DNA of 8,018 nucleotides, taken from Thermoanaerobacterales bacterium. GTDB lineage: Bacteria; Bacillota; Thermosediminibacteria; Thermosediminibacterales; Tepidanaerobacteraceae. This document shows positions 1 through 5,695 of the stretch, piece by piece. Position numbers and translations under genes: made by a program. Every line of letters starts with the position of its first letter. Within the stretch, counting starts at the first letter, position 1. Location: the NCBI GenBank assembly GCA_012839145.1, contig DUNY01000351.1, positions 1 through 8,018 on the forward strand, given 5' to 3'. Under the pieces are notes generated by a model. It saw only the letters and a program-made list of their open reading frames with translations, did not search any database and was not told the origin of the DNA.

Positions 1-255
1 AGGCTTAGGGTAGTCGGTTTTGAAGATCAAGGCTTGCTTGTAAAGCAGGGAGATAATTTGTTTGTGTCGGAAGCACCGGCAATACAGGCCGATGCCCAGG
101 TAGTTCAAGGTGCCTTAGAAGGGGCAAATCTAAATACTGTCACAGAAATGGTTGATTTAATTACTGCTTTTAGAGCATATGAAGCCAGCCAAAAAGTAAT
201 CAGAACCCATGATGAGACTTTGGACAGGGCTGTAAACGATATAGCCAGACTATAA
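1..255 (+). CDS. flgF: Flagellar basal-body rod protein FlgF-like, C-terminal part (5' end outside window)
   Basis: This is the last 84 codons of a flagellar rod/hook family protein; the reading frame is open from base 1, so the gene begins upstream. The visible part matches the conserved C-terminal domain of the FlgE/F/G family: an EGANLNTVTEMVDLI segment followed by AFRAYEASQKVI and a closing amphipathic helix. In the family this helix packs with the N-terminal helix to form the D0 coiled-coil core of the rod, exported through the flagellar type III system. A complete flgG follows 76 bases downstream, so the paralogue in front is most simply FlgF (FlhO in Bacillus subtilis). The C-terminal domain alone cannot separate FlgF from FlgG, so the symbol rests on gene order. 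Confidence 0.87.
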   Translation, partial: RLRVVGFEDQGLLVKQGDNLFVSEAPAIQADAQVVQGALEGANLNTVTEMVDLITAFRAYEASQKVIRTHDETLDRAVNDIARL

Positions 256-280
256 TTGGGCCGGACTGATTTAACAGAGG

Positions 281-324
281 CCCTCCACTGCCGACTGACT
301 GAAGCAGTGACAACTTGAGGAGGG
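281..324 (+). promoter_or_regulatory. Hairpin that could mask the flgG ribosome binding site
   Basis: The sequence CCCTCC (281-286) is perfectly complementary to GGAGGG (319-324), which is the core of the flgG Shine-Dalgarno sequence (GAGGAGGG, 317-324, seven bases before the ATG). The next bases, ACTGC (287-291), pair with GCAGT (304-308). The eleven left-hand bases therefore pair continuously, leaving a 12-base apical loop and a 10-base bulge on the right. If it forms in the mRNA, it would cover the ribosome binding site and could tune FlgG translation relative to FlgF. This is a pairing seen by eye; function is inferred. Confidence 0.4.
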
Positions 325-331
325 ATAGATT

Positions 332-1144
332 ATGATGCGAGCACTTTGGAGTGCAAGCAGCGGTATGCAGGCACAGCAATTGAATATGGACATTACTTCT
401 AATAATTTGGCTAATGTGAATACTACAGGCTTTAAGAAAAGCCGTGCTGAATTTAAAGACCTAATATATGAAACCATACGTAGACCGGATGATCCGGAGT
501 TAATTCCTGGTGGAGCAACCCCTGTGGGAATTCAAGTGGGTCATGGTGTCAGACCTTCAGCTACCACCCGAGACTTTTCAGAAGGTAATCTTCAACCTAC
601 CGATAATCCTTTAGATGTGGCCATTGAAGGACCTGGCTTTTTCATAGTGGAAAAGCTTGACGGGAGTTTTGTTTTTACCCGAGATGGCTCATTTAAGGTT
701 TCAATGGATGGAACTGATAGAAATTTAGTTACCTCTGAAGGATACTATGTTTTAAGTGAAGATGAAAGCTATATAACCATTCCCGAGGAATATACCGATA
801 TTAGCATTTCTTCAGATGGCATGATTACAGCAGTTGCTGAAGATGGAACTATAGAAGAACTGGGGCGTATAGGCCTTGCGAAGTTTTTAAATCCGGAAGG
901 TTTACTGGCAATTGGCAACAATCTCTTTGAAGCTACTGAAGCCTCTGGAGAACACGTGTTAAAACAAGATGAACAGGATTCGGGTTATGGGACTTTGCTT
1001 CAAGGTTTTTTGGAAATGTCAAATGTGAAAGTAGTAGAAGAAATGGTAAACCTAATCATCGCTCAAAGAGCTTATGAAGTAAACACCAAAGCTGTCCAAG
1101 CCTCTGACGAAATGCTGGCACAGGCCAATAACCTAAGGCGATAA
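332..1144 (+). CDS. flgG: Flagellar basal-body distal rod protein FlgG
   Basis: The 270-residue product is the usual length for FlgG, the distal rod subunit of the flagellar basal body, exported through the flagellar type III apparatus. The N-terminus carries the family signature (residues about 5-40: SGMQAQQLNMDITSNNLANV followed by NTTGFKKSRAEF). The middle has the LDVAIEGPGFF and FTRDGSF motifs typical of FlgG/FlgF. The C-terminus has FLEMSNVKVVEEMVNLI and QRAYEVNTKAVQASDEML. The ATG at 332 has an excellent ribosome binding site (GAGGAGGG at 317-324). The gene lies 76 bases after the flgF-like gene and 12 bases before the flgJ-like gene, so the three are surely co-transcribed. Bacillus subtilis calls this protein FlhP. 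Confidence 0.96.
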   Translation: MMRALWSASSGMQAQQLNMDITSNNLANVNTTGFKKSRAEFKDLIYETIRRPDDPELIPGGATPVGIQVGHGVRPSATTRDFSEGNLQPTDNPLDVAIEGPGFFIVEKLDGSFVFTRDGSFKVSMDGTDRNLVTSEGYYVLSEDESYITIPEEYTDISISSDGMITAVAEDGTIEELGRIGLAKFLNPEGLLAIGNNLFEATEASGEHVLKQDEQDSGYGTLLQGFLEMSNVKVVEEMVNLIIAQRAYEVNTKAVQASDEMLAQANNLRR

Positions 1145-1156
1145 GGAGAGTAAAAA

Positions 1157-1462
1157 ATGGACATGATAAACGGTAGTGCCGATTTTCTTCATGCTCAGCG
1201 GATTGATACTACTACAATTAAAAACGAAAACCAAAACAAACAGGAACTGAAAAAAGCCTGCCAGCAATTTGAAAGCATTTTTTTAAGCTATATGCTCAAA
1301 TCCATGAGAGCTACCGTGCCCGACGGAGGTCTGTTTGAAAGAGGCGTGACTTATGATATCGTGCAATCTATGCATGACGAGGCTTTGGCTGAGGAGATTT
1401 CACAAAACGGTGGAATAGGACTGGCCCAGCAACTTTATGAACAGCTTTCAAAATATGTATAA
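1157..1462 (+). CDS. flgJ: FlgJ-type rod-binding protein (rod-binding domain only)
   Basis: This 101-residue protein matches the rod-binding domain that forms the N-terminal half of proteobacterial FlgJ. The matching segment runs from about residue 31 (LKKACQQFESIFLSYMLKSM) through a glycine-rich turn to the C-terminal part (EALAEEISQNGGIGLAQQLY). In enterobacteria FlgJ also has a peptidoglycan-hydrolase domain. Here it is absent, as is common in Firmicutes, so this is probably a rod scaffold or cap rather than an enzyme. AAGGAGAG (1143-1150) overlaps the flgG stop and precedes the ATG at 1157; a second ATG at 1163 is possible but less well spaced. It is the last flagellar gene visible. Confidence 0.87.
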   Translation: MDMINGSADFLHAQRIDTTTIKNENQNKQELKKACQQFESIFLSYMLKSMRATVPDGGLFERGVTYDIVQSMHDEALAEEISQNGGIGLAQQLYEQLSKYV

Positions 1463-1482
1463 GAAGATTTGTTAGATACAAG

Positions 1483-1507
1483 GGGGACGAACTTCCGGTT
1501 CGTCCCT
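1483..1507 (+). terminator. Stem-loop after the flagellar genes, possible weak terminator
   Basis: GGGACGAAC (1484-1492) pairs perfectly with GTTCGTCCC (1498-1506) around a five-base loop, starting 21 bases after the flgJ-like stop; a G-T pair at 1483/1507 can extend it. There is no proper run of T after the stem (TGACTGCTTAATAG follows), so it may be a weak terminator, an mRNA-stabilising hairpin or a small dispersed palindrome. Confidence 0.5.
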
Positions 1508-1553
1508 GACTGCTTAATAGGATATTATTTGGTTCTTGATTCTTTATCTGAGT

Positions 1554-1612
1554 TTTAGGTAAATTATTTGCCTAAACATTATCCAACATTATCAGTTTGA
1601 AATCATACTGAT
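1554..1612 (+). promoter_or_regulatory. Putative fabZ promoter with two dyad (operator-like) sequences
   Basis: Two near-perfect dyads lie upstream of fabZ. The first pairs TTTAGGTAAAT (1554-1564) with ATTTGCCTAAA (1566-1576), with one non-Watson-Crick position and a one-base spacer. The second pairs ATCAGTTTGA (1591-1600) with TCATACTGAT (1603-1612), with one mismatch and a two-base spacer. A possible promoter, TTGCCT (1568-1573), 16 bases, TATCAG (1590-1595), would have its -35 in the first dyad and its -10 at the second, an arrangement typical of a repressor. The promoter match is only four of six at each box, so the dyads are the stronger part. FapR or FabT type regulation of fatty-acid genes is possible, but I do not recognise either consensus clearly. 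Confidence 0.4.
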
Positions 1613-1649
1613 TTGTGCACTGGAATGTTATTTGGAAAGGATGGTATTT

Positions 1650-2078
1650 GTGCTAGGTGTTGATGAAATAAAAAAAATAATACCTCATAGATATCCTTTT
1701 TTGCTAATCGACCGTATACTGGAGCTTGAAGAAGGCAGAAGAGCCGTCGGAATTAAAAATGTTTCTGTCAATGAGGAATTTTTTCAGGGCCATTTTCCCG
1801 AAAAGCCTGTAATGCCGGGAGTGCTCATCGTTGAAGCTCTGGCTCAAGTGGGAGCCTGTGCAATTTTAAGCTCTGTAGACAATCACGGTAAAATAGCACT
1901 ATTTGCAGGTATTGACGGCATGAGATTTAAACGCCAGGTGGTGCCAGGTGATCAGTTGCAGCTTGAAGTCAAGCTTACGAAAGTAAAGAGTTCTATCGGA
2001 AAAGGCAAAGCCAAAGCTACAGTAGATGGGGAAATAGCTGCTGAAGGTGAGCTTATGTTTGCGGTGGTGAACGGTTGA
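1650..2078 (+). CDS. fabZ: 3-hydroxyacyl-[acyl-carrier-protein] dehydratase FabZ
   Basis: FabZ removes water from (3R)-3-hydroxyacyl-ACP to give trans-2-enoyl-ACP in the elongation cycle of fatty-acid synthesis, in the cytoplasm. The product starts [20 protein letters not shown] and has the hot-dog-fold active site [20 protein letters not shown] with catalytic His48 and Glu62 (numbered from the chosen start). I chose the GTG at 1650 because AAAGGA (1636-1641) stands eight bases upstream and because it gives 142 residues with the family's usual N-terminus. An in-frame ATG at 1641 and a TTG at 1632 lack a good ribosome binding site. fabZ follows the flagellar rod genes but has its own upstream region. 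The last codons and the TGA stop lie inside the repeat that starts at 2074. Confidence 0.96.
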   Translation: MLGVDEIKKIIPHRYPFLLIDRILELEEGRRAVGIKNVSVNEEFFQGHFPEKPVMPGVLIVEALAQVGACAILSSVDNHGKIALFAGIDGMRFKRQVVPGDQLQLEVKLTKVKSSIGKGKAKATVDGEIAAEGELMFAVVNG

Positions 2079-2198
2079 ACGAGACTTCATTCAGAGGGGG
2101 GAAAAGCCCCCTCTGAATGTTAGTCGAGTCCATACTGGACTTAGCCCCGCCCTTTGGCACCCGCCGCCCATCGGGGCGGGGGTCTTAGAGCGGGTTAG
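2074..2198 (+). repeat. Structured ~120-bp repeat, copy 1 (inverted partner at 3239-3358)
   Basis: This segment matches the reverse complement of 3239-3358 over almost its whole length. Exact shared blocks are GTTGAACGAG at the outer edge (2074-2083), an 18-base core AATGTTAGTCGAGTCCAT (2116-2133), CTGGACTTA (2135-2143), GCCCTTTG (2149-2156) and GCGGGTTAG at the inner edge (2190-2198). It contains a 13-bp hairpin (2088-2119) and a second small hairpin, AGTCCA (2127-2132) with TGGACT (2136-2141). The inner part is GC-rich (CCCCGCC 2145-2151 can pair with GGCGGGG 2175-2181). It is not coding and begins two bases before the fabZ stop codon. The element family is not one I recognise. Confidence 0.8.
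2088..2119 (+). terminator. Strong 13-bp stem-loop after fabZ (terminator-like)
   Basis: CATTCAGAGGGGG (2088-2100) pairs perfectly with CCCCCTCTGAATG (2107-2119) around the loop GAAAAG, ten bases after the fabZ stop. It lies within repeat copy 1. The stem would be very stable, but the following TTAGTCGAG is not a T-run. Intrinsic termination is therefore uncertain; it could instead protect the fabZ mRNA 3' end or be part of the repeat's own structure. Confidence 0.5.
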
Positions 2199-2240
2199 CC
2201 CGGTGATAAAGTTTATAGGATAAATGGCACTTATCGGGGG

Positions 2241-2309
2241 AAAATATTCTTAAGGTATCTTTTAACGAGGTGAAACCTATGATTCATAATAGAACCTTAA
2301 GAATATTTT
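2241..2309 (+). promoter_or_regulatory. Perfect 16-bp inverted repeat enclosing the lipoprotein start site
   Basis: AAAATATTCTTAAGGT (2241-2256) is the exact reverse complement of ACCTTAAGAATATTTT (2294-2309). The 37-base loop holds the ribosome binding site GAGGTG (2267-2272) and the ATG (2279). Inside the loop AGGT (2268-2271) can also pair with ACCT (2275-2278). The right arm lies in the coding sequence. In mRNA this would present the start region on a long stem, which suggests translational control or mRNA protection; in DNA it could be a wide operator. Function is inferred. Confidence 0.55.
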
Positions 2310-3190
2310 TTGTGTACATGACATTCTTTTTAATTGTGTCACTTACATGTGTAAACCTTGCAGCTGGTTGTTCAAAGAAACCTGCAAAATCTCCGCCTAA
2401 AAGTTCGGACTCAGAGAAAAAGGAGTCTTCGGCGTTAAAAAAGCTTCAGTCAGGCACAGAGTCTGTAATAAAAGAATATGAAAAAACATACTTAATCCAG
2501 ACCGCTCCGCCGCCTAAAGCTCCCACAACACCTAAAAAGCCCGAAGAAAGTCAGGAAAAAACCCAAAGCAAACAACAAGAGCAGGGAGAAAAAGAAGGGG
2601 AAGATAAAAAAGAGAAGGAAGGAGACCAGGGCCAAGAAAAATCGTCACAAAATCAAACAACCGCTACCCAACCTAACTGGCCCAAGCTGGAAAAGGACAT
2701 TGCCAAGATCCATGAACAGTGGAATGGTTTTCAATCAGAAGCAATCAAAAGCGGTGCTTCTCTGGAAATGATAAATGATTTCAGCGATACACTTAACAAG
2801 CTGACAATGACACTGACTCGACAGGAATTATATGAGGGACTTCTAGCAGTCAATGATCTTTATGGAAAAACCATTGATTTTGAAAAATTATTTAAAACCA
2901 AGTCCCCTCCTGATACTAAAAAAATCTTATATTATGGAAGAGTGGCTACTTATAAAATATTGAACAACGACGACATAGGGGCCAAGGAGGCCATGGACAG
3001 TGCATTGATGACCTGGGAAACCGTAAAGCCACAGGTAAAAGATACTACTGAAGCCAGCAAGATGGAGTTTGCTCTCAAGGAATTAAGTCAAGCCATAAAA
3101 GAAAAAGACCCCAATCTTATTAAGATAAAAGCTCAAATAGGAGAAAAAAATGCTCAGGATGTTATAAAATCAATGGAAAAAAGCAAATAA
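2279..3190 (+). CDS. Putative lipoprotein of unknown function with charged linker and helical C-terminal domain
   Basis: I do not recognise the family. From the ATG at 2279 the product is 303 residues. It starts with a short basic N-region, a hydrophobic stretch (about residues 8-27) and NLAAGC|SKK, a plausible lipobox with Cys31 as the lipidated residue, so it is probably anchored on the outer face of the membrane. Residues about 75-130 are a low-complexity linker rich in Lys, Glu, Gln and Pro. From about residue 134 (NWPKLEKDIAKIHEQWNGF) to the end it is predicted by eye to be an all-helical domain. The ATG is preferred over the GTG at 2270 because GAGGTG (2267-2272) lies six bases before the ATG. 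The gene stands alone between inverted repeat copies and ends before a strong terminator, so context gives no function. Confidence 0.75.
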   Translation: MIHNRTLRIFFVYMTFFLIVSLTCVNLAAGCSKKPAKSPPKSSDSEKKESSALKKLQSGTESVIKEYEKTYLIQTAPPPKAPTTPKKPEESQEKTQSKQQEQGEKEGEDKKEKEGDQGQEKSSQNQTTATQPNWPKLEKDIAKIHEQWNGFQSEAIKSGASLEMINDFSDTLNKLTMTLTRQELYEGLLAVNDLYGKTIDFEKLFKTKSPPDTKKILYYGRVATYKILNNDDIGAKEAMDSALMTWETVKPQVKDTTEASKMEFALKELSQAIKEKDPNLIKIKAQIGEKNAQDVIKSMEKSK

Positions 3191-3238
3191 GAAAATCTGA
3201 TAAAATGAAGGCTTCTCTTAAGCATATTAAACTCTGAA

Positions 3239-3358
3239 CTAACCCGCCTTAAGTCTCTCTCCTCTATATACGGTGGTGGCAAAGGGCGGTTAAGTCCAGA
3301 TGGACTCGACTAACATTTAGAGAGTGTGAATCCCTTTCTAAATAAAGGCTCGTTCAAC
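3239..3358 (-). repeat. Structured ~120-bp repeat, copy 2 (reverse orientation)
   Basis: Read on the minus strand, this segment lines up with 2074-2198. It starts with GTTGAACGAG (minus strand of 3349-3358), keeps the 18-base core (3300-3317) and the AGTCCA/TGGACT mini-hairpin (3293-3298 with 3301-3306), and ends with GGCGGGTTAG (minus strand of 3239-3248). Its main hairpin, ATTTAGAGAG (3315-3324) with CTTTCTAAAT (3334-3343), lies at the same place as the one in copy 1 but has different bases that still pair. The outer edge overlaps the terminator at 3344-3380. No open reading frame of note lies in it. Confidence 0.8.
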
Positions 3359-3380
3359 GAGAGAGCCTTTTTTGTTTTTT
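3344..3380 (+). terminator. Rho-independent terminator after the lipoprotein gene
   Basis: AAAGGCTC (3344-3351) pairs with GAGCCTTT (3363-3370), followed by a nearly unbroken T-run (TTTTTTGTTTTTT, 3368-3380). The loop contains a competing CTCGTT/AACGAG mini-stem. It separates the lipoprotein transcript from the lapA-like gene and uses the outer edge of repeat copy 2 as its left arm. Confidence 0.85.
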
Positions 3381-3423
3381 ATATAAACTTGCAGGATTTT
3401 AATGTCTTTTAAAGAAATTAATG

Positions 3424-3441
3424 TAGTATATAGATATACTA
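3424..3441 (+). promoter_or_regulatory. Dyad TAGTATA-tAGA-TATACTA before the lapA-like gene
   Basis: TAGTATA (3424-3430) and TATACTA (3435-3441) form perfect seven-base arms around a four-base spacer. The right arm contains TATACT, a good -10 box. No convincing -35 is visible at the right distance. The position, just before the ribosome binding site GGGGGTG (3445-3451), fits an operator over a promoter but would leave almost no leader. Confidence 0.35.
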
Positions 3442-3459
3442 TTTGGGGGTGAATAAAAA

Positions 3460-3804
3460 TTGCAGCTATATTTAATAGGTGGTTTGATATTTTCATTTTT
3501 AGTTGCCATTTTTGCTTTATGGAACTCAACCGAGATAATTATTCGGTTCCCGTTTTTGGGTGAATTTACCACATCACAGGCTTTGGTGATAATAGGGTCA
3601 GCAACCCTTGGAGCACTAATTACAATGATTTTTAGCCTTATAAAAAACTTTAAATTGAACTTTCAAATCAAAAAACAGACCAAAACTATAAGAGATTATG
3701 AACAAATCATTGATAAAATGAAGAAACAGATTGAAGAAAAAGAAATGGAGGAGAAAAATTCCCAAACCCAGTCTATTGAAGTTCCCGCTGATCCCTTGCA
3801 ATGA
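3460..3804 (+). CDS. LapA-domain small membrane protein
   Basis: The 114-residue product has the layout of LapA-domain (DUF1049) proteins. A first membrane segment (residues about 3-21) is followed by FALWNSTEIIIRFPFLGEF, which matches the family's FALQNSxxVxVxFLF region. A second membrane segment follows (about 41-61), then a charged coiled-coil tail on the cytoplasmic side (about 66-100). In Escherichia coli LapA/LapB control LPS synthesis; in Gram-positive bacteria, which lack LPS, the role of this domain is unknown. The start is TTG at 3460, supported by GGGGGTG (3445-3451) eight bases upstream and by the fact that the membrane segment begins at once. It is monocistronic as far as seen, since tyrS has its own leader. 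Confidence 0.83.
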   Translation: MQLYLIGGLIFSFLVAIFALWNSTEIIIRFPFLGEFTTSQALVIIGSATLGALITMIFSLIKNFKLNFQIKKQTKTIRDYEQIIDKMKKQIEEKEMEEKNSQTQSIEVPADPLQ

Positions 3805-3822
3805 TGGGGACATTTGTGGTAG

Positions 3823-3828
3823 TATAAT
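3823..3828 (+). promoter_or_regulatory. -10 box of the tyrS T-box leader promoter
   Basis: A perfect TATAAT lies just upstream of the T-box leader, so transcription would start near 3834. The best -35-like hexamer, TTGCAA (3796-3801), overlaps the end of the lapA-like gene and is 21 bases away, longer than ideal. Confidence 0.5.
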
Positions 3829-3845
3829 ATAAAATAATAAAGTTA

Positions 3846-4062
3846 AACTATGAATGAGCGAGTAGCTACTTTGGGTTATAAAAAAGAGAGCAGCCCGGTA
3901 GGTGAAAGGGTGCAAGTACCACGGTATGCGAATTACACTCAGGAGTTCCTAATTATGGCGGTTGTTCACCGATAAAACAATCAGAGGCATTTTAAATGCA
4001 AAATAAGGTGGTACCACGGGCTCCCTCGTCCTTAAAAAGACTTGGGTGCTCTTTATTTTTTG
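3846..4062 (+). promoter_or_regulatory. T-box riboswitch (tRNA-Tyr sensing) controlling tyrS
   Basis: The leader has the standard T-box parts. Stem I includes TACTTTGG (3867-3874) pairing with CCACGGTA (3919-3926), an AGAGAG stretch (about 3884-3891), and a GGTG-containing apical loop near 3901. The specifier is TAC (3934-3936), a tyrosine codon, followed by the usual purine. The T-box sequence AAGGTGGTACCACGG (4005-4019) includes TGGT (4009-4012), which can pair with the ACCA end of uncharged tRNA-Tyr. The terminator stem (4018-4030 with 4039-4051) is followed by TTTATTTTTT (4052-4061). Uncharged tRNA-Tyr should stabilise the antiterminator and let transcription into tyrS proceed. The cognate gene downstream confirms the reading of the specifier. 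Confidence 0.93.
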
Positions 4063-4092
4063 ATTACACAAATTCGAGGAGGACCATTAAGG

Positions 4093-5325
4093 ATGCAAAA
4101 CGTATATGATATTTTAAAGGAAAGAGGCTTTATTGAACAAGCTACTCATGAAGAAGAAATTCGAGAACTTTTAGGGAAAGAAAAAGTCACCTTTTATGTT
4201 GGCTTTGACCCTACCGCTGACAGCCTGCACGTCGGACATTTGCTTCCGATGATAGCCATGGCCCACATGCAAAAAGCCGGCCACACCCCCATAGCATTAT
4301 TAGGCGGAGGGACCGCCATGGTAGGAGACCCGTCGGGCAGAACCGATATGCGTCAAATGCTTACGCGAGAGCAAATAAATCATAATGCGGAAAGGTTTAA
4401 AAAGCAATTTGAAAAACTTATAGACTTTGCTGATAACAAGGCTTATATGCTAAATAACGCTGATTGGCTGCTGGATTTAAACTACGTATCATTTCTTCGG
4501 GAAATCGGCAGACATTTTTCCGTAAACCGCATGCTCACAGCCGAGTGCTATAAACAGCGCATGGAAACAGGGCTTACATTCTTAGAGTTTAACTACATGC
4601 TGATGCAATCCTACGATTTCTTACATCTATATAGAAAATACGGATGCAAACTGCAGATGGGCGGCAATGACCAGTGGTCAAACATTATAAGCGGAGCTGA
4701 CCTGGTCCGAAGAGTAGAAAGTGATTCAGCTTACGGGATGACCTTTACTCTCCTTACCACCAGTGAAGGGGTTAAAATGGGCAAAACCCAAGCCGGTGCC
4801 CTTTGGCTTGATGCTGAAAAGGTTTCACCATATGACTTTTACCAATATTGGAGAAACGTGGATGACAGGGATGTAGAAAAATGTTTAAAACTATTAACCT
4901 TCCTGCCCATGGATGAAATAAATCGACTAAGCAGCTTAGAAGGTGCCGAAATAAACAGGGCCAAGGAAGTTTTGGCCTTTGAGCTTACAAAGCTAATTCA
5001 TGGAGAAGAAGAAGCCCAAAAGGCCCAGGATGCCGCCAAAGCCTTATTCCAAAATGGTGCGGACCTTACATCAGTGCCCCAAACACAAATTAAACTCGAA
5101 CAGCTGGGAGACGACGGAATGGACATACTAGAGCTTTTAATGCTTACCGGCCTCACATCTTCCAAGAGTGAAGGCAGAAGGCTCATTAAGCAGGGAGGTA
5201 TATATGCAGCAGACGGTCGTGTGGAAAATATTGACCTGAGGATTACCGAAAAGGACTTTGATGATGATAAAAGTCTCTTGTTGCGAAAGGGAAAAAAAGT
5301 TTATCATATGGTAAAACTGTTATAA
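4093..5325 (+). CDS. tyrS: Tyrosyl-tRNA synthetase
   Basis: TyrS is a class I aminoacyl-tRNA synthetase that activates tyrosine with ATP and charges tRNA-Tyr in the cytoplasm. The 410-residue product has the HIGH motif as HVGH (46-49) after [12 protein letters not shown], the tyrosine-pocket region with [10 protein letters not shown], the QMGGNDQW motif, KMGKT (228-232) as the KMSKS loop, and a C-terminal S4 RNA-binding domain (about 343-400). The ATG at 4093 is preceded by GAGGAGG (4076-4082). An open frame extends upstream to a TTG at 4042, but that codon lies inside the T-box terminator and cannot be the start. Length and motifs are complete. It is controlled by the upstream tyrosine T-box and followed by its own terminator. 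Confidence 0.98.
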   Translation: MQNVYDILKERGFIEQATHEEEIRELLGKEKVTFYVGFDPTADSLHVGHLLPMIAMAHMQKAGHTPIALLGGGTAMVGDPSGRTDMRQMLTREQINHNAERFKKQFEKLIDFADNKAYMLNNADWLLDLNYVSFLREIGRHFSVNRMLTAECYKQRMETGLTFLEFNYMLMQSYDFLHLYRKYGCKLQMGGNDQWSNIISGADLVRRVESDSAYGMTFTLLTTSEGVKMGKTQAGALWLDAEKVSPYDFYQYWRNVDDRDVEKCLKLLTFLPMDEINRLSSLEGAEINRAKEVLAFELTKLIHGEEEAQKAQDAAKALFQNGADLTSVPQTQIKLEQLGDDGMDILELLMLTGLTSSKSEGRRLIKQGGIYAADGRVENIDLRITEKDFDDDKSLLLRKGKKVYHMVKLL

Positions 5326-5328
5326 TTC

Positions 5329-5356
5329 ACAAAAAACAAAATACAAAAAACAAAAC
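5329..5356 (+). repeat. A-rich 14-base tandem repeat, two units
   Basis: ACAAAAAACAAAAT (5329-5342) is followed directly by ACAAAAAACAAAAC (5343-5356), differing only at the last base. It fills the gap between the tyrS stop and its terminator. It is probably a simple duplication without function. Confidence 0.6.
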
Positions 5357-5383
5357 GGGTGCCTTGATCAGGACACCCTTTTT
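5357..5383 (+). terminator. Rho-independent terminator of tyrS
   Basis: GGGTGCC (5357-5363) pairs with GG-A-CACCC (5371-5378, one bulged A), followed by TTTTT. It lies 31 bases after the tyrS stop, ending that transcript. Confidence 0.85.
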
Positions 5384-5695
5384 ACAACAGGAATACCAGG
5401 GAATATGCCCGTGGCTCTTAGATACTTATAGCTATAAGTATCTAAGAATACCGCCTACTGATAAAATAAAACGAGTTTGCCAACCGCAAAATCAAATCAG
5501 TGAAATAATACCCATACGGATAATATATATTAATAGCCCATTTGCTCATGTATTAAATCATAAGTCATGGAAACTCCTATTTTAATAAAATCATAATTTC
5601 ATCTACTTCATTAACCCGATTGGATTGGATCTAAAGGGGTTGCACAATAATCACAAAAGGGTAAAGTGAAATAGCATTGACGAAAGGATGTAACA
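5384..5695. other. AT-rich stretch without a convincing gene
   Basis: About 310 bases between the tyrS terminator and the DUF5714-like gene. The open frames here are short and do not resemble proteins I know. It holds the 32-bp palindrome at 5416-5447. On the minus strand there is a 12-codon frame (5568 down to 5530) with AGGAG five bases before its ATG; it could be a leftover of a lost gene. A weak promoter TTGCAC (5640-5645), 16 bases, TAAAGT (5662-5667) may serve the next gene. Confidence 0.5.
5416..5447. repeat. Perfect 32-bp palindrome with no spacer
   Basis: TCTTAGATACTTATAG (5416-5431) is followed at once by its exact reverse complement CTATAAGTATCTAAGA (5432-5447); the symmetry breaks at the next base on each side. 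It lies 33 bases after the tyrS terminator in gene-free DNA. Candidate roles are a binding site for a dimeric DNA-binding protein, a replication or recombination site, or a trace of a lost mobile element. No T-run follows, so it is not a typical terminator. Confidence 0.85.

Noticed and set aside
1483..2200. CRISPR array from the clustered palindromes
   Set aside because: The palindromes differ in sequence and there are no regularly spaced direct repeats.
2074..3358. Insertion sequence or transposase-bearing element between the inverted repeats
   Set aside because: The only gene inside has no transposase or recombinase features, and I see no target-site duplication outside the repeats.
3616..3915. 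99-codon minus-strand frame opposite the lapA-like gene and T-box
   Set aside because: It is the complement of a recognised gene and of a riboswitch, rich in Phe/Leu/Ile as expected of an opposite-strand shadow.
3931..3937. Alternative T-box specifier reading TTA (leucine) at 3933-3935
   Set aside because: TAC at 3934-3936 is followed by the usual purine and agrees with the downstream tyrosyl-tRNA synthetase; TTA is followed by C.
4042..4092. N-terminal extension of TyrS from a TTG at 4042
   Set aside because: These codons lie in the T-box terminator stem and T-run; the ATG at 4093 has a proper ribosome binding site and gives the family's normal N-terminus.
5364..5585. 73-codon open frame after tyrS
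   Set aside because: It starts inside the tyrS terminator, runs through the 32-bp palindrome, has no ribosome binding site, and its product resembles nothing.
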